Assembly: GCA_900542635.1 (NCBI GenBank) | Contig: UQOJ01000022.1 | Coordinates: forward strand, 1-29,391 | Direction of reading: 5' to 3' | Source: an uncultured Collinsella sp. | GTDB lineage: Bacteria > Actinomycetota > Coriobacteriia > Coriobacteriales > Coriobacteriaceae | DNA length: 29,391 nt | Part shown: in pieces, positions 1-9,761 of the stretch | Layout of the letters: every line of letters starts with the position of its first letter | How positions within the stretch are numbered: position 1 is the stretch's first letter | Program-made: the position numbers and the translations under genes | Notes under the pieces: model-generated | Database searches by the model: none | Seen by the model: only the letters and a program-made list of their open reading frames with translations | Told to the model about the DNA's origin: nothing

Positions 1-46
1 AGCGGTCGGCGGGGCCATTGTGGCTCTTGACAGCGGATTGGGTCAT
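1..46 (-). CDS. possible 5' end of a gene running off the left edge
   Basis: On the minus strand an ATG at 46 opens a frame that stays open to the window edge, giving MTQSAVKSHNGPADR. It begins just downstream of structured element copy A, which would end the preceding LCP transcript. There is no good ribosome binding site: upstream lies GGCGGGTTTTCGCTCAT, part of the element. Fifteen codons are too few to identify a protein. It could be a chance frame. Confidence 0.3.
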   Translation of the reverse strand, partial: MTQSAVKSHNGPADR

Positions 47-54
47 ATGAGCGA

Positions 55-153
55 AAACCCGCCAGAGCGAGCAAGGTGCCTTGAAACGAGGTGGCATTGA
101 TCTTTTGATCATGCCACCGAAGTTGAAAGGCAGATTGCCGCTCTGGCGGGTTT
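55..153 (-). ncRNA. structured intergenic element, copy A
   Basis: A nested stem structure. P1 pairs 55-69 with 139-153 (15 bp, perfect). P2 pairs GCAA (71-74) with TTGC (135-138) and TGCCTT (77-82) with AAGGCA (127-132), separated by a GG/GA internal loop. P3 is a hairpin pairing GGTGGCA (90-96) with TGCCACC (112-118). Copies B and C keep the same architecture with different bases in the stems. The element lies 3' of the minus-strand LCP gene and on that strand ends in GTTTT, so it could be part of a 3' UTR or terminator. The minus strand is inferred from position, and transcription is not proven. Confidence 0.6.
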
Positions 154-166
154 GCAGCGTCAACTG

Positions 167-194
167 GTTACGCGGTTTGGTAAAACCGCGTAAC
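167..194 (-). terminator. 12-bp hairpin touching the LCP stop codon
   Basis: GTTACGCGGTTT (167-178) pairs perfectly with AAACCGCGTAAC (183-194) around a GGTA loop. The stem starts one base after the LCP stop codon (196-198). No U-run follows directly; structured element A comes next. A matching hairpin with a changed stem follows prfA. It may be a transcript end or RNA-stabilising structure rather than a classical terminator. Confidence 0.5.
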
Positions 195-195
195 T

Positions 196-1431
196 CTAGT
201 AGTTGGCTTCGTAGCCGTTGCCGTCGCCGGTGGGCTCTTCGTAGTAGTCCGAATCGCTCGAATCGCTTGAGTCATCGGAATCGTCAGAGCTGACCGATGA
301 GGTTGCGGTACCGTTTGCGTAGTCGTCAGACGTGTTGTTGTTCAGGTCGCCGATCGTAGAGCTGGAACCGTCGGAAAGACCCATGGTGTTGGGACCCTTG
401 GGATCCTTGCCGGCATCGACGCGCTCCATCATTTCCTTGAGCTCGTCCTCGTAGACAAAGACGTAGCTCACACCGTCGATCATGGTGCTGTCGTCGGCAT
501 ACGAGGGCAGGTTGGCCGAGTAGATACCGTCGACATCCATACCGCGCATGGCGTTGACCGTAGCCACGATATCCTGAACGCTCATATCGGTTACGAGCAT
601 ATCGGACAGCGAATTAACCAGGCCAAAGATCTTCGTGGCATCGAAGTTATTGAGAATCTGGTTGGCAAGGGCGCCAAGCACCTGACGCTGGTGGCGCATG
701 CGCGTGTAATCGCCGTCGGCATAGGTGTAGCGGCAGCGGGCATAGGTAAGGGCGGTGGCACCGTCCATATGCTGCTGGCCAGCGGTAATCTTAATATCCA
801 GGTGCTCGGGGTCGTCAACATCATCGGTTGCGTTAATGTCGATACCGCCAACCGAATCAATCAGTGCCTGCATACCGTCGAAGCTGACCTCGGCATAGTG
901 GGAAATCTGAACACCGCACAGCTCGTTGACCGCCTCGACCATGGCCTCGGCGCCGCCCACGGTATGGCAGGCGTTGATCTTCATGGTCTCGCCCTTGTAC
1001 TCGACCTTGGTGTCGCGCGGAACGGAAATGAGCGTCGCCTGCTTTTGCGTGGGGTCGATGCGTGCCAGGATAATCGAGTCGGCGCGATACGTATCCTCGC
1101 CCGGACGGCCGTCGGTGCCAAGAAGCAGCACGTAGAACGGATCCTTTGCCTCATCGGTGTCAACCAGAACCCGACGCAGATTGTCGGTAATGACATTAGA
1201 ATCGCCGAGCTTGCCCATAATGGTGGCAAACCACAGGCCGGCAGCGGTAGTGGCACTCAGCAGCACGCCAAGCACGACAATGAGCGCGACGTGACGAATC
1301 GTGTGGCTACGACGACGTTGGCGAGCGCGCTCGGAATAGCGAGCCACGTTATCGCGACTGTAGATCTTGGCCTGTGCACCAGTTGAGGGTCTTCGGGCGG
1401 TGGTATCCGCGAGGGGCTTTTTATTAAACAT
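196..1431 (-). CDS. LytR-CpsA-Psr (LCP) family cell-wall polymer ligase
   Basis: LCP enzymes move lipid-linked anionic polymers such as teichoic acid or polysaccharide onto peptidoglycan at the outer membrane face. Numbered from the TTG two codons upstream of the chosen ATG, the protein has a short basic cytoplasmic tail, one transmembrane helix at about 50-73 and an extracellular LCP domain. Seen in the domain are LLLGTDGRPGED (105-115), the RAD block at 118-120, SVPRDTKV with Arg141 and an Arg-rich segment at 234-251 (RCRYTYADGDYTRMRHQRQ), all typical of pyrophosphate binding. The last 60 residues or so are a low-complexity Ser/Asp tail. The ATG at 1431 has AGG six bases upstream; the TTG at 1437 is an alternative. 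The gene starts 12 bp after the murA stop, so the two are probably co-transcribed. Confidence 0.9.
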   Translation of the reverse strand: MFNKKPLADTTARRPSTGAQAKIYSRDNVARYSERARQRRRSHTIRHVALIVVLGVLLSATTAAGLWFATIMGKLGDSNVITDNLRRVLVDTDEAKDPFYVLLLGTDGRPGEDTYRADSIILARIDPTQKQATLISVPRDTKVEYKGETMKINACHTVGGAEAMVEAVNELCGVQISHYAEVSFDGMQALIDSVGGIDINATDDVDDPEHLDIKITAGQQHMDGATALTYARCRYTYADGDYTRMRHQRQVLGALANQILNNFDATKIFGLVNSLSDMLVTDMSVQDIVATVNAMRGMDVDGIYSANLPSYADDSTMIDGVSYVFVYEDELKEMMERVDAGKDPKGPNTMGLSDGSSSTIGDLNNNTSDDYANGTATSSVSSDDSDDSSDSSDSDYYEEPTGDGNGYEANY

Positions 1432-1443
1432 AGGCAACCTGTA

Positions 1444-2727
1444 TTAGTAGATGACGGGATCGGGGACGGTAGCATGCTCGACATGCGCGCCGAGCGCCTG
1501 CAGCTTTTCGACAAACTGCTCGTAGCCGCGCTTGATGTGATGGATGGCCGAAACCTCGGTCGTCCCGTCGGCGATCAAGCCCGCTACGACGAGGGCCGCT
1601 CCGCCACGCAGATCGGGCGAGGTAACCTGTGCACCCGAGAAGCCCTTGACGCCATGAATCATGGCATGATGGCTCTCGATACGAATGTCGGCACCCATGC
1701 GCACCAGCTCAGAGGCAAACATAAAGCGATTCTCGAAGATGTTCTCGGTAATAACGGAACTGCCGTCGGCGAGAGCGGAGAGCACCATAATCTGCGCCTG
1801 CATGTCCGTCGGGAAACCGGGAAACGGAAGCGTCTGGATGTCGACCGGCTTGATACGCTCGGCACGGTTTACATGGACGCCATCCTCGACGCGCTCGCAG
1901 TCGATACCCATGAGCTCCATCTTCTTGAGCACCATGCCCAAGTGAATGGGGCAAAAGCCCGTGACATCGACACCGCGATCGTCGGCCATCAACGCACCGG
2001 CAACGATAAAGGTACCGGCCTCGATGCGGTCGCCCACCACGCGATGGGTAACGGGATGGAGCTCTTCCACGCCTTCGATAGTCACGACGGGCGTACCGGC
2101 GCCAACAATCTTGGCGCCCATCTCGTTGAGCATGTTGGCGAGATCGACGATCTCGGGCTCGCGGGCGGCATTGTCGATAACCGTGGTACCCTGCGCGCGC
2201 ACGGATGCCATAATGAGGTTCTCGGTCGCACCGACACTGGCGAACTCGAGCGTGACGGTGGTACCGCGCAGACCTTGGGGCGCATTAGCGTTGATGTAAC
2301 CGTGGGCGGTATCGAACTCAACGCCCAGGGCCTCAAGACCAAGTATGTGCATATCGATCTTGCGAGCACCCAGGTTGCAGCCGCCGGGCATGGCTATCTT
2401 GGCACGATGGAAACGGCCCAGCAAGGGCCCCATCACGGCCGTGGAAGCGCGCATCTTGGCAACGAGCTCGTAGGGAGCCTCCCAAGAATCGACCTGAGAG
2501 GTATCGATCTCGAGCGTGTGCTCGTCGAGAACATCGATCGTAGCGCCCATGCCCTTGAGCACCTTGCCCATCACGTGGACATCGGAAATATCGGGCACGT
2601 TCTGCAGCGTCGTCTTGCCCGGCGCCAGAAGCGTTGCCGCCATGAGTTTGAGCGCGGAGTTCTTGGCACCCGAGACGGGCACGGAGCCTCCGATGGCGTG
2701 GCCACCCTCAACGCGGATAATATCCAA
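1444..2727 (-). CDS. murA: UDP-N-acetylglucosamine 1-carboxyvinyltransferase MurA
   Basis: MurA catalyses the first committed step of peptidoglycan synthesis, transferring enolpyruvate from PEP to UDP-GlcNAc in the cytoplasm. The 427-residue protein has the usual length. Lys22-Asn23 in SGAKNSALK match the conserved substrate pair. The active-site loop reads MPGGCNLGARKIDMH with Cys117, the fosfomycin-target cysteine, so no resistance substitution (Cys to Asp) is seen. The start is TTG, preceded by GAAAGGG six bases upstream. That ribosome binding site directly follows the U-run of the atp terminator. The LCP gene follows after a few bases. murA just after the ATP synthase genes is a common actinobacterial arrangement. 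Confidence 0.97.
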   Translation of the reverse strand: MDIIRVEGGHAIGGSVPVSGAKNSALKLMAATLLAPGKTTLQNVPDISDVHVMGKVLKGMGATIDVLDEHTLEIDTSQVDSWEAPYELVAKMRASTAVMGPLLGRFHRAKIAMPGGCNLGARKIDMHILGLEALGVEFDTAHGYINANAPQGLRGTTVTLEFASVGATENLIMASVRAQGTTVIDNAAREPEIVDLANMLNEMGAKIVGAGTPVVTIEGVEELHPVTHRVVGDRIEAGTFIVAGALMADDRGVDVTGFCPIHLGMVLKKMELMGIDCERVEDGVHVNRAERIKPVDIQTLPFPGFPTDMQAQIMVLSALADGSSVITENIFENRFMFASELVRMGADIRIESHHAMIHGVKGFSGAQVTSPDLRGGAALVVAGLIADGTTEVSAIHHIKRGYEQFVEKLQALGAHVEHATVPDPVIY

Positions 2728-2740
2728 GGTCTACCCTTTC

Positions 2741-2779
2741 AAAAAGCATGCCCGGGGTGGCTGAGCCATCCCGGGCATG
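2741..2779 (-). terminator. Rho-independent terminator of the atp operon
   Basis: On the minus strand a long GC-rich hairpin (CATGCCCGGG...CCCGGGCATG with further pairing towards a CTCA loop) is followed by TTTTTG. It lies 37 bp past the atpC stop and just upstream of the murA ribosome binding site. It is the clearest intrinsic terminator in the window. Its strength suggests that murA has its own promoter, or relies on read-through. Confidence 0.9.
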
Positions 2780-2815
2780 ATGTGTTCGCAAATGGTCGAA
2801 CGCTAAATCGTTTGA

Positions 2816-3208
2816 CTATTGGGCAAGCTTGAGCTTACACCATGCGATTTCATTATAGAGGTAGGCGCGGCGTGCATCATCCTCCGACAAATTACCCAGC
2901 TTCTCTTCAAAACCTTGAATATCAGCTTTAAGCTTGTCGGCATCGACGGTCGCCAAATCGCAAGCGCGCTCGGCGAGAACGGTCACGACATCGTCCGCAA
3001 CCTGGGCATAGCCGCCGGCCACGGCAAACGTGTGGTCGACAGTGCCCATGGCCTTATCGGAAACGCGAACGTAACCGCGGTCGATCGTGCAGATCTCGCT
3101 GGAGTGAGCAGGCAGAACGCCAAACTCGCCATCCGTGGACGGAATCGACACAAACGCAGCGTCGCCCTCATAGGCGCAGCTCACGGGGCACACGATGCGG
3201 ATACGCAT
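2816..3208 (-). CDS. atpC: ATP synthase F1 subunit epsilon
   Basis: Epsilon is part of the central stalk; it couples rotation to catalysis and can inhibit ATP hydrolysis. The protein has 130 residues. The N-terminal beta-barrel domain is recognisable from VSIPSTDGEFGVLPAHS and the GGYAQVADDVVTVLAE region. A C-terminal helical hairpin is suggested by the charged, alanine-rich last 40 residues. It is the last gene of the atp operon, starting 3 bp after atpD, and the operon terminator follows. Confidence 0.95.
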   Translation of the reverse strand: MRIRIVCPVSCAYEGDAAFVSIPSTDGEFGVLPAHSSEICTIDRGYVRVSDKAMGTVDHTFAVAGGYAQVADDVVTVLAERACDLATVDADKLKADIQGFEEKLGNLSEDDARRAYLYNEIAWCKLKLAQ

Positions 3209-3211
3209 AAC

Positions 3212-4665
<1,454 letters not shown>

Positions 4666-4666
<1 letters not shown>

Positions 4667-5574
4667 TACTGTTCCTCCAATGCTGAGGCTCCGCCGACGA
4701 TCTCGTTAATCTCGGTCGTGATCGAAGCCTGGCGCACGCGACTATACGTGCGGGTAAGGGTCGAGATGATCGCGGTGGCGTTTTCCGTCGCGGAGTGCAT
4801 GGCCTTGCGGCGTGCACCCTGCTCGGCAGCCGCCGAATCGATCAGGGCCTGGTAGATGACCGTCAGGATATAAGACGGCACAAGCTTGCCGAGAACATGC
4901 TCGGGAGAGGGCACGAACTCGAACGTGGACGAGATGCGCTTAGGGGCGTCGGTCTCGTTCTTACGCGGACCGTGGGCCATAGCGATCATCTCGGGGTCGA
5001 GCGGCAACAGATGCTCGACGCGAAGCTCCTGATCCACGCGGTTCTTGGCGTGGTGGTAGACAAGCTCGACACGGTCAAGCTCACCGGCACGATACGCATC
5101 GCAGATATGAGAGGAGATCATGCGGGCCTGATTGAAATCGGGCTCAGAGGAGTTGCCCTCAAAGTGCATGACAACGTTTGCGCGGTCACGGAAATACGTG
5201 GCCGGCTTACGCCCGCACGCGATGATCTCGCACTCGATGCCGTCGTTCGCCCAAGAAGCGGCGAGCTTTTCGGCCGTGCGCTCCACCGTCGTATTGAAAC
5301 CGCCGGCAAGGCCGCGGTCCGAGGCAATAACGACAATCAGGCCATGCTTGACGCTCTCATGCTTCTGCAGCATGGGATCGGTGCCCGAACAGGAAGCGTC
5401 GCCGGCGACCGTCAACATGACGTCGGTCAGCGCCTCCTTATAAGGCTCGGCCTGCTTGGAGCGATCGAGGGCACGACGGATCTTGGCCGTAGAGACCATC
5501 TCCATCGTGCGCGTGATCTGCTTGGTCGTGGTAACCGAGGAGATTCGCTTCTTAATGTCGCGAAGGTTGGCCAT
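4666..5574 (-). CDS. atpG: ATP synthase F1 subunit gamma
   Basis: Gamma is the rotating central shaft. The N terminus MANLRDIKKRISSVTTTKQI and the C terminus (TRTYSRVRQASITTEINEIV) are the conserved coiled-coil helices that enter the alpha-beta hexamer. ASDRGLAGGFN marks the globular Rossmann-like part. Length (302 residues) fits the family. It starts 5 bp after the atpA stop and overlaps atpD by one base. Confidence 0.97.
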
Positions 5575-5579
5575 GGGGC

Positions 5580-7178
5580 TTAGTTCTCCTCTGATCCAGA
5601 AACATCCGAATGGTGCTTGGCCATGAACTGCTGCTTGAAGTCGCCGATGACGCGCAAGAGCTCAGCCTTGGTGTCATCATCGATCTTCTTGGCGCGAACC
5701 TTGTCGAGCAGCGAGCCAAAGCCATTGTCCATGTACTCGATGAGCTCGGCACGGAAAGGCAGCACGTCGGCGATCTCCAGGTCATCCAGGAAGCCCTCGT
5801 TGCCAGCGAACAGCGTAACGATCTGCTCGCCAACCTCAAACGGCTTGTAGCGCGGCTGCTTCAGGAGCTCGGTCATGCGGGCACCATGGGTCAGCTGCTT
5901 CTGAGTAGCCTCGTCGAGGTCGGAGCCGAACTGCGTAAAGCCGGCGAGCTCCTGGTACGAAGCGAGGTCCAGACGGAGGTTGCCGGCGACCTGCTTCATA
6001 GCCTTGGTCTGCGCGTCGCCACCGACGCGGGACACGGAAATGCCCACGTCGACTGCCGGGCGCTGGCCCTGGAAGAAGAGCTCGGACTGCAGGTAGATCT
6101 GACCATCCGTAATGGAAATGACGTTGGTCGGAATGTAGGCCGAGACGTCGCCGTCCTGGGTCTCGATGATCGGCAGAGCCGTCATGGAGCCATAACCGTT
6201 CTTCTTGGACATCTTGACGGCACGCTCGAGCAGACGAGAGTGCAGGTAGAAGATGTCACCAGGATAGGCCTCGCGTCCGGGCGGACGATGCAGCGTCAGC
6301 GACATCTGACGGTAGGCCACAGCCTGCTTGGACAGGTCATCGTAGATGACGAGCACGTGGCCGCCGGGGTTGGTCTCGCTGGCGGGCTTGCCGTCCTCGC
6401 CGTTGTACATGAAGAACTCGCCGATAGCGGCACCGGCCATAGGCGCGATGTACTGCATAGGGGCGGAATCGGCAGCGGTGGCCGAAACGATGATGGTGTA
6501 GTCGAGCGCACCGTGCTGAGCGAGGGTCTCGCGGATGTTGGCAACCGTGGAGGCCTTCTGGCCGATGGCGACATAGATGCAGACCATGCCCTTGCCGCGC
6601 TGGTTGAGGATAGCGTCGATGGCAATGGCGGTCTTACCGGTCTTACGGTCGCCGATGATGAGCTCTCGCTGACCGCGACCAATAGGCACCATGGAGTCGA
6701 TGGCCAACAGGCCGGTCTGAACCGGCTCGCACACCGGGGTACGGTCGATGACGCCGGGGGCCTTGAACTCAATGGGACGACGGTGCGTGGCGACGATGTC
6801 GCCCAGGCCGTCGATGGGCTGGCCGAGCGGATTGACGACGCGGCCGAGCATGGCGCGGCTCACGGGGATATCCATAATGCGGCCAGTGGTGCGGCACTCG
6901 TCGCCTTCCTTGATGGAGTCGACGGCACCAAACAGAACGGCGCCGACCTCGTCACGGTCAAGGTTCTGGGCAAGGCCGAAGACGGTCTCACCGGTATCGG
7001 AGCTCTTGAACTCCAGAAGCTCGCCTGCCATGGCGCTCTTGAGGCCGGAGACGCGCGCGATGCCGTCGCCTACCTCGTCGACCGTTGAAACCTCATGCGT
7101 ATCGACCGTCGCGGAGAGGCTCGTGAGCTGCTCCTGCAGTTTCTTGGCGATATCCTGGGCATTGAGGGTTTCGGACAT
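5580..7178 (-). CDS. atpA: ATP synthase F1 subunit alpha
   Basis: Alpha is the non-catalytic nucleotide-binding subunit of F1. The protein has 532 residues. The P-loop GDRKTGKT lies at 176-183 and the VISITDGQIYL segment is conserved. The alpha signature is present around PAVDVGISVSRVGG. Its ATG overlaps the atpH stop by one base (TAATG) and has a strong GGAGGTGA site. It is followed by atpG after 5 bp. Confidence 0.98.
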   Translation of the reverse strand: MSETLNAQDIAKKLQEQLTSLSATVDTHEVSTVDEVGDGIARVSGLKSAMAGELLEFKSSDTGETVFGLAQNLDRDEVGAVLFGAVDSIKEGDECRTTGRIMDIPVSRAMLGRVVNPLGQPIDGLGDIVATHRRPIEFKAPGVIDRTPVCEPVQTGLLAIDSMVPIGRGQRELIIGDRKTGKTAIAIDAILNQRGKGMVCIYVAIGQKASTVANIRETLAQHGALDYTIIVSATAADSAPMQYIAPMAGAAIGEFFMYNGEDGKPASETNPGGHVLVIYDDLSKQAVAYRQMSLTLHRPPGREAYPGDIFYLHSRLLERAVKMSKKNGYGSMTALPIIETQDGDVSAYIPTNVISITDGQIYLQSELFFQGQRPAVDVGISVSRVGGDAQTKAMKQVAGNLRLDLASYQELAGFTQFGSDLDEATQKQLTHGARMTELLKQPRYKPFEVGEQIVTLFAGNEGFLDDLEIADVLPFRAELIEYMDNGFGSLLDKVRAKKIDDDTKAELLRVIGDFKQQFMAKHHSDVSGSEEN

Positions 7179-7654
7179 TAGGCTTCACCTCCGTACGAAT
7201 TAGCAGAGTTTGCGAGGGTCTCCTGCGCGATGCGCAGCTGCGTCTTGACGGAAATGTCACGACGCTCGCCGCGGGCCTCGAGCACCAGGCCGCCCACGAT
7301 AGACGGGTCGACCTGCTCGATAAGGAATACCTTGCGGCCGAAGTCCTGCTCGCATTTCTTAGTGATGGTTTGACGCAGCTCGTCGTCGAGCGGGATCGCC
7401 GTGGTGACGGTCACGCCCACTACATCCTCGTCTTCCTCGGCAACATACTTAAAGGCAGCTGCCACCTTGGGAAGAAGGTCGAGCTGGTCGCGCTTGGACA
7501 TGGTGTCGAGCACGGCGATGATCTCGGGGCTGGCAGAAGCCAAGCGCTCGATCATCTCGAGGTCCTCGAACACATGGTTCTCGGCCTTGGCGGCTTCCAA
7601 AAGGGAACGCGCGTAGGTCTCGAGCACCTTGTCCTGATAGCGGCTAGTCGGCAT
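7178..7654 (-). CDS. atpH: ATP synthase F1 subunit delta
   Basis: Delta joins the top of the alpha-beta hexamer to the b-subunit stalk. The 158-residue protein starts with the helical N-terminal domain (YARSLLEAAKAENHVFEDL) and ends with the conserved OSCP-type segment VGGLVLEARGERRDISVKTQL. It is a separate protein, unlike the fused b-delta of mycobacteria. Its start overlaps the end of atpF by 11 bp and its stop overlaps atpA. Confidence 0.93.
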   Translation of the reverse strand: MPTSRYQDKVLETYARSLLEAAKAENHVFEDLEMIERLASASPEIIAVLDTMSKRDQLDLLPKVAAAFKYVAEEDEDVVGVTVTTAIPLDDELRQTITKKCEQDFGRKVFLIEQVDPSIVGGLVLEARGERRDISVKTQLRIAQETLANSANSYGGEA

Positions 7655-8246
7655 TCAGGCTACCTGCTTCCTGGATGTAGCGCTCGATGAGCTTCTTCTG
7701 CTCGGCATCGTCCTCGAGTGCCTCGCCCACGATCTTGGTGGCGACGGCAACGGACAGGTCGGCGATGGAGCTCGCGGCACCAGCGTAGATGGACTTGCGC
7801 TCGTCCTCGACGGTCGTATGGGCCTTGGCGATGATCTCCTCGGCCTCCTTGTGAGCAGCCTCGATGATACGGGCGCGCTCGGACTCGGCGTCCTTACGGG
7901 CCTCGAGAACAATGTCGGCAGCCTGACGACGGGCGTCGGTGACGATCGAGTCGGACTCAGAGCGCTTGGCGATAGCCTCCTGCTTGGTCTTCTCGGCCTC
8001 GTCGAGGCTCTCCTCGATCTTCTTGCCGCGCTCCTCCATGGTTTTCATGATGCCCGGCAGGGCGACCTTGGCCAGCACGATCCAGATAATCAGGAAGGCG
8101 ATAAGCGCCGGGATGAACTCCGCCATCTTAGGGATGAGGATGTCCGCACCGGCAGCGCCGTCCTCAGCGAACGCGGAAACCGGCATGAGCAGCGCGGCCG
8201 CGGACGCGGAGAGTGCGATCGCGCTCTTCTGGGATGAAAGATTCAT
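7644..8246 (-). CDS. atpF: ATP synthase F0 subunit b
   Basis: Subunit b forms the peripheral stalk. The 200-residue protein has a hydrophobic N terminus resembling a signal peptide (residues 1-27, ending SAFA), a transmembrane helix at about 43-65 (FIPALIAFLIIWIVLAKVAL) and a long charged helix rich in Glu, Lys and Ala running to the C terminus, expected to form the coiled-coil dimer. The signal-like segment ahead of the membrane helix is an extra relative to the E. coli protein and may be cleaved or inserted. It ends inside the atpH start region. Confidence 0.93.
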   Translation of the reverse strand: MNLSSQKSAIALSASAAALLMPVSAFAEDGAAGADILIPKMAEFIPALIAFLIIWIVLAKVALPGIMKTMEERGKKIEESLDEAEKTKQEAIAKRSESDSIVTDARRQAADIVLEARKDAESERARIIEAAHKEAEEIIAKAHTTVEDERKSIYAGAASSIADLSVAVATKIVGEALEDDAEQKKLIERYIQEAGSLNAD

Positions 8247-8261
8247 ACTTGACGCTCCGTG

Positions 8262-8456
8262 CTATTTAACGATCAGCGCGACAACGAAGCCGATCAGAGC
8301 CAGAGCCTCGCCGAAGGCGGAGCCCATGATGAAGACGGTGAACACGCGGCCCTGGACCTCAGGCTGACGGGCCATAGCACCCGTAGCACCCAGAGCAGAC
8401 AGGCCGATAGCAAGACCAGCGCCGATAACACCGAGACCGTAACCGATAACTCCCAC
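8262..8456 (-). CDS. atpE: ATP synthase F0 subunit c
   Basis: Subunit c builds the rotating membrane ring. Two hydrophobic helices (about 3-28 and 36-62) flank the polar loop ARQPE. The ion-binding carboxylate is Glu50 in AFGEALALIGF. The residues usual for sodium-binding rings (Gln in helix 1; Ser or Thr after the Glu) are missing, so proton coupling is inferred. At 64 residues it is short for the family. The start is GTG with an excellent AAAGGAGG site. A 124-bp leader separates it from atpB, the only large gap in the operon. Confidence 0.95.
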   Translation of the reverse strand: MGVIGYGLGVIGAGLAIGLSALGATGAMARQPEVQGRVFTVFIMGSAFGEALALIGFVVALIVK

Positions 8457-8580
8457 GATTCCTCCTTTGTCGTGCGTGTCTTATTTCACGCAGGATAACC
8501 TTTTTATAACTGCCGGGCTCCATGGGTACGGGCACCGGCGGTTTAACGAATTGCCTTACCATTAAGGCGCGAGCGGAAGA
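8457..8580 (-). promoter_or_regulatory. atpB-atpE intergenic leader
   Basis: This 124-bp spacer is unusual because all other atp junctions are 15 bp or less, or overlap. It holds a small hairpin (GCCTTA-CCAT-TAAGGC, 8552-8567), a GC-rich stretch, the A-rich TATAAAAAGG segment and then the strong atpE ribosome binding site. Subunit c is needed in about ten copies per complex, and in E. coli an untranslated enhancer precedes atpE. A similar role here is an inference from position. Confidence 0.4.
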
Positions 8581-9384
8581 CTACTCCTCCTCCGCGACCT
8601 CCTCTGCCTCGGAGACATACACGGCGGTAAGAACCGTGAAGACGTAAGCCTGGATGGCGCCGACCACAAGCTCGATCGCATAGATCAGGATGAGGATGGC
8701 AAGCCAGGCAAGCGAAGGCAGGGCGCCGACGGCGTGGGCCGCGGAAACCTGCTGAAGCAGCGGCTGCATGAACATGCTCGCCATGATGGCGAACGAGCCC
8801 ATGACCACGTGTCCTGCGAACATGTTGCAGAACAGACGGACGGCGAGCGTGATGAGGCGCAGGAAGGTCGAGAAAAGCTCGACGACCCACACGAGCACGT
8901 TCATCGGGAAGCTCACGCCCTGCGGGGCGAGGCTCTTGATGTAGCCGATCACGCCGTGAGCCTTGCATCCGTAGTAGATGAAGTACACGAAGGCGAAGAT
9001 GGCGAGCGCGGCGGTGGAGCCGATTGCACCGGTGCCGGGCTTCATTCCCGGGATCAGGCCGATCATGTTATTGATCAGGATGAACAGGAAAAGCGAGCAC
9101 AGGAACGGGAAGTGCTTCTTCCAGTTCTCACCCACGACGCCCTTGCCGATATCGTTCTCGACGTACTCGATGATGTACTCGAAACCGTTGACGAAGAAGC
9201 CCTTGGGAACCAGGGCCTGCTTCTTCTTGAACACGGCCAGGACGATCAGGAGCACGATCGTGGAGACGATCAGCCAAAACGAGTACTGCGTGATGCCGCA
9301 GCTCAGATCGCCCACGACAGGGGTGGAGCTGAACTCGCTGACCAGATGATTAATCTCATCAGGCAGCTTTTCAAAAATTTCCAC
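8581..9384 (-). CDS. atpB: ATP synthase F0 subunit a
   Basis: Subunit a forms the proton half-channels against the c ring. The 267-residue protein has about five to six hydrophobic helices. The essential arginine is Arg183 in LITLAVRLFCNMFAGH, with conserved polar residues in the following helices (AIELVVGAIQAYVFTVL). NNMIGLIPG is also typical. The start is GTG, 3 bp after the atpI stop, with GAAAGG upstream. An acidic EEVAEEE tail ends the protein. Confidence 0.97.
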   Translation of the reverse strand: MEIFEKLPDEINHLVSEFSSTPVVGDLSCGITQYSFWLIVSTIVLLIVLAVFKKKQALVPKGFFVNGFEYIIEYVENDIGKGVVGENWKKHFPFLCSLFLFILINNMIGLIPGMKPGTGAIGSTAALAIFAFVYFIYYGCKAHGVIGYIKSLAPQGVSFPMNVLVWVVELFSTFLRLITLAVRLFCNMFAGHVVMGSFAIMASMFMQPLLQQVSAAHAVGALPSLAWLAILILIYAIELVVGAIQAYVFTVLTAVYVSEAEEVAEEE

Positions 9385-9387
9385 GAC

Positions 9388-9699
9388 TTACCTTTCGACC
9401 TCATGAGGATCTCGCAGCGCCTTGGCGACGCGAACCGTGCAGGCGGCCATAAAGGCCACGAAGCCGATCGCCTCGCCCAGGAGGAACATGCGAAATGCCT
9501 CTCCGAACAACACAAACACAACCAAGGTAAAGACGAGCAGGGCGATTGCCGAGACCGCCAGACTCACCATACCCTTGAGCATGTCCGCATTCTGTTTATC
9601 GTCAAGAACCGGCTTGAGCGTAAAGACAAAGGGAAGGAAGGCAATTGCGCCCGCGATGGCGCCTGCAACGATAGCGAGCAGATCGGCTATCTGAAACAT
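9388..9699 (-). CDS. atpI: small membrane protein at the AtpI position
   Basis: This is the first gene of the ATP synthase operon. It encodes about 103 residues with three to four hydrophobic segments (IADLLAIVAGAIAGAIAFL, LAVSAIALLVFTLVVFVLF, AIGFVAFMAACTV). AtpI proteins help assemble the c ring and may carry Mg or Ca ions. Sequence similarity to AtpI is weak by eye, so the call rests mainly on position and topology. The ATG at 9699 has GAGG six bases upstream; a GTG at 9711 is an alternative. Confidence 0.75.
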   Translation of the reverse strand: MFQIADLLAIVAGAIAGAIAFLPFVFTLKPVLDDKQNADMLKGMVSLAVSAIALLVFTLVVFVLFGEAFRMFLLGEAIGFVAFMAACTVRVAKALRDPHEVER

Positions 9700-9761
9700 T
9701 GGCGTCCTCACTTTCCTTTTTTAACGCCTCACAGAACAGTTCCCGCCAAACATTGGTGACT

